A stretch of 64,000 nucleotides of DNA from NCBI GenBank assembly GCA_937915545.1, contig CALGIJ010000005.1, positions 1 to 64,000 on the forward strand, read 5' to 3'. The position numbers and the translations under genes were made by a program. The notes below the pieces were generated by a model. The model was not told the origin of the DNA. It made no database searches and saw only the letters and a list, made by a program, of their open reading frames with translations. Each line of letters starts with the position of its first letter. Positions within the stretch are counted from its first letter, which is position 1. Source of the DNA: an uncultured Desulfobacterales bacterium. Lineage in GTDB: Bacteria > Desulfobacterota > Desulfobulbia > Desulfobulbales > Desulfocapsaceae. This document shows positions 25,940 through 35,903 of this stretch, piece by piece.

Positions 25940-27292
25940 GTGGAGACCATCGGCAGATACCGGGTCACCGGGCGGCTCGGGCGCGGCGGCATGGCCACGG
26001 TTTACAAGGCCTTGGCCCCGGTGACCGGACGTCTGGTCGCCGTGAAGCTGCTGCGCCCGCGCGATGTCCTCCTCGATCTCGTCGGCGAGGAGGCGTTGCG
26101 CCAAACCTTTCTCGACGAGGCACGAATCATGGGGGGGCTCAACCACCCCCACCTGGCGCGGATTCTCGACTGCGACAGCCATCAGGGGCGGCCCTTTTTC
26201 GTGCTCGAGTACTACGCCCATTCCATCGGCACCTCTATCGGCGAGGCCTACCGCGCCGAGACGCCGTCGCGGCCGGTGTCCGCCGACAGGGCCCGCCACT
26301 ACCTGCGCCAGGCGCTGTTAGGCCTCGAGCGGCTGCACTTCGCCGGCATCGTGCACCGCGACATCAAACCCTATAACCTGATGATAACCGGCGACGACCG
26401 CATCAAGATCATCGACTTCGGTCTGTCGAGGGTGCGCGGTGAGGAAAGGGGCGAGGGCAGCCGCCCGCCGGGCATGCAGGTAGGCTCGCCCTTTTACGCC
26501 GCGCCGGAGCAGAACAGCGACCCGCAGGGGGTCGACGGCCGTGCCGACCTGTACAGCGTCGCCGTCATGGCCCTGCGCATGCTCACCGGACGGCTCTTTG
26601 GCCATCGCCAGGAGCTTGTCGCCTTGCTTGGCGAGGTGCAGGCGACCCGTGGCCCGAGCTGGCGCGAGTGGCTGGAACGGGGGTTGGCGCGGTCCCCGCA
26701 GGAGCGCTTTGCCGACAGCCGCGCGATGCGCCTCGCCCTCGAAGCGCTGCCCACTGCCGAAGGTCATGGCGGTCAGGCCCCCGGCGGCACGGCATGGCGG
26801 CCGGCGACCCTGCGGCGGGAGCCGCGGCGTATCCTCTATAAAGAGATACAACAGGAGCTTGGCCTCGACGACTTGCTGCGGCCGCGGCCCTCTTGCCGGC
26901 CGCAGTTCGTCGAAGTCGGGGCGGAGGCCATGCTCGACCAGGCCACCGGATTGATCTGGCAGCGTCTCGGGGCCGGCTTTCTCCTCGACTGGCACCAGGC
27001 GACGGAGTATGTGGCGCAGGTTAACCGGCGCGGCGAAGGGGGCTGCCGGAGCTGGCGGCTGCCAACCTGCGAGGAATTACGCACCGTGTTGTCCTCGCCA
27101 TGGGCCCCTATGGGGGAAGGGCGGCGGCTCTTCGACCCCTCGCTGCACTGGCTGTGGAGCTGCGACCCCAGCACCAGGCGGCAGGCGTGGTCGGCGGACG
27201 TGGTCGAGGGCTTCTTCGAGCGCCTCGACCGCGACGCCGCCGCCTCAGTATGCCTGGTGCACGACTGCGAAGAGGGGCAGGGGATGGGGTGA
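25940..27292 (+). CDS. Ser/Thr protein kinase with C-terminal DUF1566 (Lcl-like) domain
   Basis: A 450-residue Hanks-type kinase. Catalytic motifs are complete: LGRGGMATVYKA (glycine loop), VAVKLL (lysine about 35), HRDIKPYNLM (catalytic Asp about 140) and DFGLSR (about 160). No transmembrane segment follows. Instead a linker leads to residues about 330-440 (MLDQATGLIWQRL...WRLPTCEELRTVL...LWSCDP), a DUF1566 domain usually found in extracytoplasmic or phage variable proteins. The start codon is GTG, 2 bp after the phosphoesterase stop. Kinase, putative phosphatase and ABC-F factor form one operon, suggesting reversible phosphorylation tied to translation or stress. The kinase target is unknown. 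Confidence 0.9.
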   Translation: METIGRYRVTGRLGRGGMATVYKALAPVTGRLVAVKLLRPRDVLLDLVGEEALRQTFLDEARIMGGLNHPHLARILDCDSHQGRPFFVLEYYAHSIGTSIGEAYRAETPSRPVSADRARHYLRQALLGLERLHFAGIVHRDIKPYNLMITGDDRIKIIDFGLSRVRGEERGEGSRPPGMQVGSPFYAAPEQNSDPQGVDGRADLYSVAVMALRMLTGRLFGHRQELVALLGEVQATRGPSWREWLERGLARSPQERFADSRAMRLALEALPTAEGHGGQAPGGTAWRPATLRREPRRILYKEIQQELGLDDLLRPRPSCRPQFVEVGAEAMLDQATGLIWQRLGAGFLLDWHQATEYVAQVNRRGEGGCRSWRLPTCEELRTVLSSPWAPMGEGRRLFDPSLHWLWSCDPSTRRQAWSADVVEGFFERLDRDAAASVCLVHDCEEGQGMG

Positions 27293-27296
27293 TGCT

Positions 27297-27327
27297 CCCG
27301 CCGCCTCTGCAGCGAAGCGGCGGCGGG
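27297..27327 (+). terminator. GC-rich hairpin after the kinase gene
   Basis: CCCGCCGCC / GGCGGCGGG, 13-base loop, 4 bases after the stop. No T-tract, so termination is only probable. It could also serve ltaE, which converges on it. Confidence 0.45.
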
Positions 27328-27419
27328 GTGTGTGGACCTTGTACGGCGCACCCATGACTTCTTGGGGATGGCCGAACGGGCAGGGAGGCGATCCGCTGCC
27401 CGATGAGGGGGGCGGGGAG

Positions 27420-28448
<1,029 letters not shown>

Positions 28449-28564
28449 GGCATTCTCCACAGGAGATGGCCGCGGGGCGGGGCTTGCCCGCCATGGGCGG
28501 CCTTGATATGGTAAAAGGGACCGGCGGTTCGCTGCCAGGGTACAGGAGGGAGAGGGAAAAAGCG

Positions 28565-30535
28565 ATGGGAAAAGGGATGACACTGAGCCTGGCGCAGCGG
28601 GCGCTGGTCGAGGAATCCGGCTATCAGTGGCAGGGGCTGAGCGAAGAAACGGCGCTGGCCCTCGCCAGGGGCGAGATGACGGCGGCGGAACTCGACGACC
28701 GGCGGCTGCTCGCCTTTCTGCAGCTCGCCAACCTCCTCTATCGCGGCGGCGAGCCGCTCATTGACGACGCTGCCTACGACTTCACCTATCTCGCCGAGCT
28801 GCGCCGGCGCCACCCGCAGCACCCCTTCCTGCACAGTGTCGAGCCGGAGCCGCTGGCCATGGCCAAAACGGTGGAGCTGCCGGTGCGCATGCTCTCCACC
28901 GAGAAGGCCTACGACTTCGCCGCCGTCGCCGCTTGGGCCAAGCGCCTTGAAAAGGCCGCCGAGGAGCTGGGCAAGGACTTTAAGGCGCTCATTTTTCGCG
29001 CCATGCCCAAGCTCGACGGCTTCGCCGCCTACGACGACGGCAACACCCTCTACACCCGCGGCGACGGGCGGCGCGGCACCGACATCAGCCGCGTCTTCGA
29101 GCGCGGCCTGCAGGTCGCCCGTGGCGGTCGACGTGGCCTCGGCGCCGGCGAGATCGTCGTCGGGCGCAGCTACTTTCAGGAACACCTTGCCGGGCTCTTC
29201 GACAACTCGCGCAACTTCCAGGCCAGCCTGATCAAAGAAAAGGAACTCGAGGCGCCGGCGCTGGCCGCCATCCGCTCCGGCGAGGCGGTGTTCTTCCCCT
29301 TCGCCCTGCTGCCGGACTGGCAGGGCCCCTGGGAGGAGCTGGCCCGCGATTTCGAGGAGGTGGTCAGCAGCCTGTGGCGAGCGGTGGACTACGACGTCGA
29401 CGGTATCGTCATCGAGGTGCAGGAAGACGAACTGCGCCAGCATCTCGGCGCCACCCGCCACCATCACCGCTGGCAGATCGCGTACAAGAAAAATACCGAA
29501 ACCGCCGAAGTCGAAGTGCTGCGGGTGGTACCGCAGACCTCGCGCTCGGGGCGGGTCAACCCGGTGGCCGAGGTCGAGCCGACGCGGCTCTCCGGGGCCC
29601 TCATCCAGCGGGCCACCGCCCACCATTATAGAATGGTGGTGGAGAACGGCATCGGGCCGGGGGCGCTTATCCGCCTGTCGCGCAGCGGCGAGGTCATTCC
29701 CAAGATCGAGGAGGTCCTCGAGCCGGTGGTCGCCGAGGTGCCGCAGAACTGCCCCAGCTGCGGCGGGGCGCTGGTCTGGGAGGGAGATTATCTGCTCTGT
29801 GTCGACGGCATGAACTGCCCGGCGCAGATCACCCGCGCCATCGAGCACTTCTTCAAGGTCCTCGGCAATATCGACGGGTTCGGGCCGTCGGCGGTGGAAA
29901 AACTCTACCTGGGCGGTAAGGCCAGCCTGCCGGTCATCTACGGCCTTGGCGAGGGTGACTTCCAGAGCCTCGGCTTCGGGCCCAAGCAGGCGGAGAACAT
30001 GGTGGCGCAGCTCGCCCGCAGCCGCCTGCTCGCCATCGAGGACTGGCGCTTCCTGGCTGCCTTCGGCATCTATCGCCTCGGCCTCGGCAACAGCGAAAAA
30101 CTTCTCGCCGTCTATCCCCTGGAGAGGATGTTTTCCCTCTGCCGCGAGGAGATCGTCGCCGTGCGCGGCTTCAACGACAAGACCGCCGACGAAATCCTCG
30201 CCGGGCTGGCCGCCAACCGCAAGCTCTTCGACGAGCTCTACGCCCTTGGGTTTAATGTGCTGGCCACCAGACAGGAATCAGGCGATGAGGGCGGCAGCGG
30301 GCCGCTCGCCGGCAAGCTCGTCGTCTTCACCGGCACCATGCACAGCGGCAGCCGCGACGACATGAAGAAAGAGGCCAAAAGGCTTGGCGCGAGGATCGGC
30401 GAGGCGGTCAGCGGCGCCACCGACCTCCTCGTCTGCGGCGACAAGGTCGGCGCCGCCAAGCTCACCAAGGCGGAGAAACTCAGGGTGCGCATCGTCAGCG
30501 AGGAGGAGTATCTGCGCCTCATCGCACCCCGCTGA
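28565..30535 (+). CDS. Divergent NAD-dependent DNA ligase-like protein (LigA family)
   Basis: A 656-residue protein with full LigA domain order: N-terminal Ia domain (DDAAYDFTYLAELRRRHPQHP), adenylation domain with the lysine in MPKLDGFAAY (about residue 150), OB fold, four-cysteine zinc finger (CPSCGG...LLCVDGMNCPAQ, about 395-425), helix-hairpin-helix repeats, and a C-terminal BRCT domain (KLVVFTGTMHSGSR..., about 580-656). Several catalytic motifs depart from the consensus. The Glu two positions before the lysine is Met, SLDNAF reads STEKAYDF, and R-G-E-V reads AGEIVVG. It is probably a second, specialised ligase rather than the replicative one. The start is set by an AGGAGGGAGAGGG box before ATG 28565. 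Confidence 0.82.
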   Translation: MGKGMTLSLAQRALVEESGYQWQGLSEETALALARGEMTAAELDDRRLLAFLQLANLLYRGGEPLIDDAAYDFTYLAELRRRHPQHPFLHSVEPEPLAMAKTVELPVRMLSTEKAYDFAAVAAWAKRLEKAAEELGKDFKALIFRAMPKLDGFAAYDDGNTLYTRGDGRRGTDISRVFERGLQVARGGRRGLGAGEIVVGRSYFQEHLAGLFDNSRNFQASLIKEKELEAPALAAIRSGEAVFFPFALLPDWQGPWEELARDFEEVVSSLWRAVDYDVDGIVIEVQEDELRQHLGATRHHHRWQIAYKKNTETAEVEVLRVVPQTSRSGRVNPVAEVEPTRLSGALIQRATAHHYRMVVENGIGPGALIRLSRSGEVIPKIEEVLEPVVAEVPQNCPSCGGALVWEGDYLLCVDGMNCPAQITRAIEHFFKVLGNIDGFGPSAVEKLYLGGKASLPVIYGLGEGDFQSLGFGPKQAENMVAQLARSRLLAIEDWRFLAAFGIYRLGLGNSEKLLAVYPLERMFSLCREEIVAVRGFNDKTADEILAGLAANRKLFDELYALGFNVLATRQESGDEGGSGPLAGKLVVFTGTMHSGSRDDMKKEAKRLGARIGEAVSGATDLLVCGDKVGAAKLTKAEKLRVRIVSEEEYLRLIAPR

Positions 30536-30668
30536 GGCTGCTGGTTAGTCTTGCTGGAGGCCACCGCGTCTGTGACCTGCTGTACGAGGAGGAGTGAGGA
30601 TGTGGTGAGGCCGGCGGCCCGAGGGGGTGATCGTCACCGCTCCCCCTCCTGGCCATAGGTTTGGATGC

Positions 30669-30857
30669 CTATTTGGGCGGCTGCAGAAGCTTGCCGGCCT
30701 TGGCGATGTTCTCGTGAGGGACTTCGTCGATAAAGATCAGTACCGATTCCGGCGGCTTGCCGGCTTCGCGGCTGAGGACGTCGGTGACGCCCTGGCTGAT
30801 CTTCTCCTTCTGCTCCTTGCTGAGGGTTCCGGCGACGCGGATGCTGATGTAGGGCAT
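30669..30857 (-). CDS. 4-oxalocrotonate tautomerase-family protein
   Basis: A 62-residue member of the tautomerase superfamily. The residue after Met is the catalytic amino-terminal proline (MPYISIRVAGTLSKEQK), exposed when Met is removed. The rest fits the beta-alpha-beta fold (GVTDVLSREAGKPPESVLIFIDEV). I start at ATG 30857 because only this start exposes the proline; the 20 residues upstream are not conserved. The substrate is unknown. The gene is between the ligase-like gene (convergent) and a DinB-family gene (divergent). Confidence 0.85.
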   Translation of the reverse strand: MPYISIRVAGTLSKEQKEKISQGVTDVLSREAGKPPESVLIFIDEVPHENIAKAGKLLQPPK

Positions 30858-31012
30858 GGTGGTTTTCTCCAAATAAGAGGTGGAAAAGGATGGCTTGCCG
30901 TGGCCCTGGGGCCGCATCCACTGTACCCGGTTTGCCGGGTTGACAAAAGAGGCAGTTGCGCCGCCAGCAGGTTGCGTCGCAAAGGGAAAAACGTTTGCAG
31001 AGGGAGGAAACG

Positions 31013-31504
31013 ATGTTTGTCGACAAGAACGCCGTTTTGGCCGGACTCGCCAATACCCCCAAGATTCTCGCGGCCTTCATCGCCGATATCGACGAACGGC
31101 GGCGCCAGCTGCTGCGCGGCCCGGGCTGCTGGACCATCGATCGCCACCTTGATCACCTCGCCCGGGTGCAGCCGATGCTGCTCGAACGCCTGCAGCGCTT
31201 CGCCGCCGAGGAATCGCCCTGCTTCGTGCCCTTCGTGCCGCCGGCTGACGGCCGGCCCGTTGAGGGTGAGTGCCTCCCCGCCGACGAGGCCATCGCCGCG
31301 TTCACCGACGGGCGCCGCCGCCAGCTCGAGCTGCTCTTTGGCGTCGACGAAAGCTACTGGACCCGCCACGGCAGCCACCCCGAGTACGACCGCTACTCCA
31401 CGGTGATACTCGTGCGCCACATGCTGGCGCACGACTACTGGCATATGTACCGCATGGAGGAGCTGTGGCTGACCAAGGACGCCTTCCTGACTCGGCTCGA
31501 CTGA
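31013..31504 (+). CDS. DinB-family protein
   Basis: A 163-residue four-helix-bundle protein of the DinB/YfiT superfamily. The metal-binding histidines are present: H in IDRHLDHLAR (about 45) and the pair in VRHMLAHDYWHMYRM (about 140-150). Members include bacillithiol or mycothiol-type transferases and proteins of unknown function. A GAGGGAGGAAACG box precedes ATG 31013, which is preferred over an ATG 19 codons upstream. The 3' end converges on an MBL-fold gene. No substrate can be assigned. Confidence 0.8.
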   Translation: MFVDKNAVLAGLANTPKILAAFIADIDERRRQLLRGPGCWTIDRHLDHLARVQPMLLERLQRFAAEESPCFVPFVPPADGRPVEGECLPADEAIAAFTDGRRRQLELLFGVDESYWTRHGSHPEYDRYSTVILVRHMLAHDYWHMYRMEELWLTKDAFLTRLD

Positions 31505-31524
31505 AGTGAACTCCCGTTTCGCTC

Positions 31525-32298
31525 TCAGGCAGTGGGCTGGCCGCTCGCGGCAAAGCGCAGGGTCTGGCCATCAGCGGGGATAAGCAGCCGCCGGCCGTCT
31601 GTGCCGGCCTTGTCCACCGCCTGCCGCAGGGCGGCGCGGGTGACGGTGCAGTGGTCGAGGGCCTCGAGGTGAACGGCGACCACCGTGGCATCGGGGGCGG
31701 CTTCCAAAAGGCGCAGGGTGTCGGGGATGTCCATGATGATCGGCGCGAAGCCGGGCAGCGTCGCCCCGCCGCAATGGCTGATGATGAGCTGCGGCTGGTG
31801 GGTGGCGAGGGCCTCGGCCACCGGCTCGCACCAGATGCTGTCGCCGACCCAGTAGACGGTCGGCTCGCCGGCGGCGGCGAGGACGAAGCCGGCCACCTCG
31901 CCGAGCCGTTCGAGGATCTGGCCGCTGCCGTGGCGGCCTCCGGTTCTGGTAATGGTAAGGTTGTTCCAGGAAAGACGCTCGGCCAGCGCAGTGACATCGG
32001 TAAAGCCGTGGGCACGCAAACCTTCCACATCGACCGGGCTGCACAGCAGGGGCAGGTCCTTGGGAAGGCTGGCGATGGCCGCTTCGTCGAAGTGGTCGGG
32101 GTGAAGGTGGCTGACCAGGACGGCATCGACCCCGGCGAGGATCTCGCTGACCGGCAGCGGCAGCGGGGTGGTCGGGTTGGGGGCTTTGCCGGCGAAGGAG
32201 CGCGTCGTCCCGACCTCGCCGAGCATCGGGTCGGTGAGGATGGTGTGACCGCCGAAGCGGATCTTCATGGTGGCGTTGCGCAGCAGTTGCAGGTCCAT
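31525..32298 (-). CDS. MBL-fold metallohydrolase (UlaG-like)
   Basis: A 257-residue metallo-beta-lactamase-fold hydrolase. The signature H-x-H-x-D-H is VSHLHPDHFDE (about residue 73). Upstream ILTDPMLG and the later WVGDSIW (third metal-site Asp) and VAVHLEALDHC complete the UlaG-like pattern. Members include lactonases and phosphodiesterases; the substrate is open. I start at ATG 32298 (MDLQLLRNAT), which begins the conserved fold; 16 additional residues are possible from ATG 32346. Single gene, divergent from galE. Confidence 0.87.
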   Translation of the reverse strand: MDLQLLRNATMKIRFGGHTILTDPMLGEVGTTRSFAGKAPNPTTPLPLPVSEILAGVDAVLVSHLHPDHFDEAAIASLPKDLPLLCSPVDVEGLRAHGFTDVTALAERLSWNNLTITRTGGRHGSGQILERLGEVAGFVLAAAGEPTVYWVGDSIWCEPVAEALATHQPQLIISHCGGATLPGFAPIIMDIPDTLRLLEAAPDATVVAVHLEALDHCTVTRAALRQAVDKAGTDGRRLLIPADGQTLRFAASGQPTA

Positions 32299-32559
32299 GG
32301 CAGTCTCCAGGGGGTGAGGTGAGTGGGGCGAAAATGATCGCATCAACGTGTTTGCAGATTACCGGCAACACGGCCGTTCGCCAAGTGGCGAAAATGACCA
32401 GGAGCTGACTGCTGGCGATTTCCTGCCCGGCCCTCAGGCGAGAGCCACCTCGGGGCTAGGCGAGCCCCGGGTGCGGGGCTTTGCCCTTGTCTTTCTCGCC
32501 TCGCTGTGCTATCTCGGGGCGACGCAGGCCAGTACATCCACTTTTACACGGAGGGGTTT

Positions 32560-33582
32560 ATGCATATTCTCGTCACCGGCGGGGCCGGCTATATCGGCAG
32601 CCATACCTGTCTTACCCTGCTCGAGGCGGGCCACCGGGTGACGGTGGTCGACAACCTCTCCAATTCCAGCCGCGAGTCGCTGCGCCGGGTGGAGGAACTC
32701 ACCGGCCGCTCCGTCGCTTTCCATCATGTCGATCTCCTCCACCGAGAGGGGCTTGCAGCGGTTTTCGCCGGCTGCAGGGAGAAAATCGACGCGGTCATCC
32801 ACTTCGCCGGCAAGAAAGCGGTGGGCGAGTCGGTGGCCAAGCCGCTGCTCTACTACCACAACAACCTCACCGGGACCATCAACCTCTGCGAGGTCATGGC
32901 CGCCCACGATGTGCGCGATATCGTCTTCAGCTCCTCGGCCACCGTCTATGGCGATCCGGCCTCGGTGCCGATCAGCGAAGACTTCCCCCTCTCCTGCACC
33001 AATCCCTACGGGCGCAGCAAGCTGATGGTCGAGGAGATCCTCCGCGACCTGCACATCGCCGACTCCGCCTGGCGGGTGTGCCTGCTGCGCTATTTCAACC
33101 CGGTGGGGGCCCACCCCAGCGGACGCATCGGCGAGGACCCCGAGGGCATCCCCAACAATCTCGTACCCTATATCGCCCAGGTGGCGGTGGGCAAGCTGTC
33201 CTGCCTGTCGGTATTCGGCGACGACTACCCGACTCCCGACGGCACCGGGGTCAGGGACTATATCCATGTCGTCGACCTCGCCGCCGGCCATCTCAAGGCA
33301 CTGGAGCGGCCCGAGCGCGGGCCGGGGGTATCGGTGTACAACCTCGGCACCGGGCGCGGCTACAGCGTCCTCGAGATGGTGCGCGCTTTCTCGCAGGCGG
33401 CGGGGGTGGAGATCCCCTACCGCATCGCCGCACGCCGGCCCGGTGACATCGCCGCCTGCTACGCCGACCCCGGCAAGGCCCTGCGTGAGCTGGGCTGGCA
33501 GGCGCGCCTCGACCTGGCCGACATGTGCCGCGACACCTGGCGCTGGCAGAAGGCCAACCCTCAGGGCTATCCCAAGCAATAG
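32560..33582 (+). CDS. galE: UDP-glucose 4-epimerase
   Basis: Interconverts UDP-glucose and UDP-galactose for surface polysaccharides. It has 340 residues. It is an extended short-chain dehydrogenase with the NAD motif TGGAGYIGSH (residues 6-15), the catalytic Ser in SSSATVYG and the Y-x-x-x-K of NPYGRSKLM. The GalE-typical LRYFNPVGAHPSGRIGEDP and GTGVRDYIHVVDLA follow. The start is fixed by a CGGAGGGG box before ATG 32560. It stands alone; no other sugar-nucleotide genes are close. Confidence 0.95.
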   Translation: MHILVTGGAGYIGSHTCLTLLEAGHRVTVVDNLSNSSRESLRRVEELTGRSVAFHHVDLLHREGLAAVFAGCREKIDAVIHFAGKKAVGESVAKPLLYYHNNLTGTINLCEVMAAHDVRDIVFSSSATVYGDPASVPISEDFPLSCTNPYGRSKLMVEEILRDLHIADSAWRVCLLRYFNPVGAHPSGRIGEDPEGIPNNLVPYIAQVAVGKLSCLSVFGDDYPTPDGTGVRDYIHVVDLAAGHLKALERPERGPGVSVYNLGTGRGYSVLEMVRAFSQAAGVEIPYRIAARRPGDIAACYADPGKALRELGWQARLDLADMCRDTWRWQKANPQGYPKQ

Positions 33583-33885
33583 CGCCGCGTCGCCCCTGCC
33601 CGGCGCCATGATGCGTCGGGCCCCTCCGCCTAGTCCTTCCCCTGACAGCTCATTTGCTCCTGCTGTCGCCGATCTGTTCGTGAAAACGACAAAAGTTCGT
33701 TGAGATACGACATTGTCGCAATTATGAATTTTGTTGAATCAAACATTAAAAATTAATGTGCGTGTTTAGCAGTGGTTTCGCGGGGATGATCGTATCGCAG
33801 TGATTTGTCCTAAAAAACCGCCTTGCACTTCTTTCTGCCCGGTGGTATTTGTTCTCAGAAACCCCACTGAGGCACTGTTTGCACA
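33583..33885. other. Promoter region of the hydrogenase/Hdr operon
   Basis: A 303-base region between galE and the maturation protease, with an AT-rich centre (33700-33780). It holds two palindromes: ACGACATTGTCG (33707-33718) and ACATTAA-AAA-TTAATGT (33743-33759). Either may bind a redox regulator. No gene is recognised. Confidence 0.5.
33743..33759. promoter_or_regulatory. Palindromic operator-like site upstream of the hydrogenase operon
   Basis: A perfect 7-bp inverted repeat, ACATTAA/TTAATGT, with a 3-base centre, about 130 bases before the first operon gene. The half-site spacing does not match Rex or HcpR consensus sites. Confidence 0.4.
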
Positions 33886-34380
33886 ATGCGACCAAACGAA
33901 AAAAAGACAATGATCTTCGGCTGTGGCAACGTCATCATGGGCGATGACGGCTTCGGCCCAGCGGTCGTCGACCGTCTTCACGAGCAGTACATTCTGCCCG
34001 CAGAGGTCGAGGCCATCGATGTCGGCACCTGCGTGCGCGAATATCTCTTCGACTACCTGCTCACCGAGGAAGGACGACCGGAACGGATCATCGTCCTCGA
34101 CGCCGTCGACTTCCCCGGCCGCGCGCCGGGCGAGGTCTTCGAGATCGTGCCGACGGAGATCCCCGCCAAGAAGATCCACGATTTCTCCCTTCACCAGTTT
34201 CCCACCGTCAACCTGCTGCAGGAACTTGCCGAGCACACCGGAATCTCGGTAACCATCCTTGTGGCGCAGATAAAATTCATCCCCGAGGAGATCGCCCCGG
34301 GCCTTACGCCGGCCATGACCGAGGCCGTGGCGAAGACGTGTCAGAAGCTCTCACAAATTCTTTCGTTACAAGCAAAATGA
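33886..34380 (+). CDS. Hydrogenase maturation protease (HycI/FrhD type)
   Basis: A 164-residue nickel-dependent endopeptidase that removes the C-terminal tail of the [NiFe] hydrogenase large subunit after metal insertion. The family motif GCGNVIMGDDGFGPAV is near residue 13; the metal ligands are the Glu/Asp of that region, the Asp of VLDAVDF and the His of SLHQFPT. It is the first gene of the operon and ends 11 bp before the HTH-HdrCB gene. Its expected substrate is MvhA, encoded 6 kb downstream, which carries a 25-residue extension after the DP-Sec-x-x-C-x-x-H motif. Confidence 0.9.
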   Translation: MRPNEKKTMIFGCGNVIMGDDGFGPAVVDRLHEQYILPAEVEAIDVGTCVREYLFDYLLTEEGRPERIIVLDAVDFPGRAPGEVFEIVPTEIPAKKIHDFSLHQFPTVNLLQELAEHTGISVTILVAQIKFIPEEIAPGLTPAMTEAVAKTCQKLSQILSLQAK

Positions 34381-34391
34381 GGTGACCTTGT

Positions 34392-35843
34392 ATGATGTAT
34401 GAATTTAAAGTCAGCGACCTCGCAGAAGAATTTGGGGTTCATCGAAACACCATAAGGAACTGGATCAATGCCGGGACCCTGCCTGCCAAGGAGGGTCCGG
34501 GCCGCAAGTACCTTATGAAGTTTCAGGATTACCAGAAACTCTGTGAAAAGTTCGGCCGCGAGCCGCACATCAGCCCCGCCAACAACGTCAGCGCCAAGGC
34601 CCTCGGCGCTCTGGAAGTCTCCGATGTGGCGCCGCTGGAGATTACCGGAAAGAAGAGCGAAATCGCCATCGACCCCTCGTGGGCCGATGCCTGCCTCACC
34701 TGTGGCACCTGCGCCAGCGCCTGTCCCATTTCCGGTGTCGACGGGCTCGATCCGCGCAAGATCGTGCGCATGGCGGCGCTCGGCATGGACGAGGAACTGG
34801 TCGCCTCGAACTGGCCATGGAAGTGCACCATGTGCGCCAAGTGCGAGGAGAGCTGTCCGGCGAACATCCAGATCATCGCCCTGATGCGCAAGATCCGCGG
34901 CAAACGGGCCCGCGCCAAGGTACCCGGACCGATTCACAAGGGTGTCGCCATGTGTCTCGAACGCGGCAACAACCTCGGCATCCCCAAGGAAGATTTCGTC
35001 TTCCTCTGTGAAGATCTCGGCCAGGAACTCGCCGAGGATTGCTGTCCCGGCTTCAAGACCCCCATCGACGTGCACGGCGCCCGCGTACTGGTCACCGTCA
35101 ACTCCAAGGAACCGTTCGGCGAGCCCGACGACATGAAGTGGTGGTGGAAGATCTTCTACGCCGCCGGGGAATCCTTCACCATCTCCTCCGAGAACTGGGA
35201 GGGCGTCAACTGGGGGCTCTTCTCCGGTGACGACGAGGCGATGAAAACCGTTGTCGGCCGTATCGTCGACAACATGAGGAGGCTGAACTGCAAAGTTCTC
35301 CTCCTCCCCGAGTGAGGCCACGCCTATTTCGCAACCCGGTCCGGGTTGAACAAATGGTACCCCGAAGTCTTCAACGAGTTCAAGGTGGTGAGCGTGTTCG
35401 ATCTGCTCCTCGAGTACATCCAGGAGGGCAGAATCCAGCTCGACAAGTCGGTGCATACCATGCCCGTCTCCTACCATGACCCCTGCAACTACGGCCGCAA
35501 ATCCCTCAAGGCCTTCGGCAAGGCCTATTTCGAGGAGGGCCGCGCCATCACCAAAGCCTGCTGCGACGATTTCCGCGAGCTCAATCCCAACCGCAACGGC
35601 GCCTATTGCTGCGGCGCGGGCGGCGGCGCCTGGGCCATGCCCTTCTCCGAGGAGCGCGTCTACTATGGGCGCATCAAGGCCCGGCAGATCGTCGAGTCGG
35701 GGGCTCACCTGCTCATCGCCCCCTGCCACAACTGCCGCGACCAGATCATGAAATCGCTGATCAAGGAGTATGACCTCAACCTCGAGGTCAAGTATATCTG
35801 GGAGCTGGTCGCCGATTCGCTGATCATGCCCAACAAGCAGTAG
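34392..35843 (+). CDS. HTH-HdrC-HdrB fusion selenoprotein (heterodisulfide reductase-like subunit)
   Basis: A single 483-residue frame if TGA 35313-35315 is read as selenocysteine (Sec308). Domains in order: a MerR/excisionase-like helix-turn-helix (residues 1-60, VSDLAEEFGVHRNTIRNWI); an HdrC-like dicluster ferredoxin (CLTCGTCASACP about 101, CTMCAKCEESCP about 146); and an HdrB/HdrD-type cysteine-rich CCG region (CCPGF about 217, LLLPE-Sec-GHAY 308, HDPCNYG 363, YCCGAGGG 406, APCHNC 447). The Sec stands where homologues have Cys in E-C-G-H-A. A hairpin (35333-35347) follows the TGA. The protein should reduce a disulfide using electrons from HdrA. The HTH on a redox subunit is unusual. The ATG is preceded by GAGGTGA. 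Confidence 0.88.
35333..35347 (+). promoter_or_regulatory. Putative SECIS hairpin of the HTH-HdrCB gene
   Basis: Stem AACCCG/CGGGTT with apical GTC, 17 bases after the in-frame TGA. The apex reads GGTC, as in the E. coli fdhF SECIS. Confidence 0.65.
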
Positions 35844-35903
35844 GCTGCCGCTCGGGCAAAATGGCCACTGTCCCCGGGAACGGGGCGGGGCAAGGAACAT
35901 TGT

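Noticed and set aside
33743..33759. Rex or HcpR binding site
   Set aside because: Half-sites and 3-base spacing do not match TTGTTAA-N4-TTAACAA or TTGTGA-type consensus.
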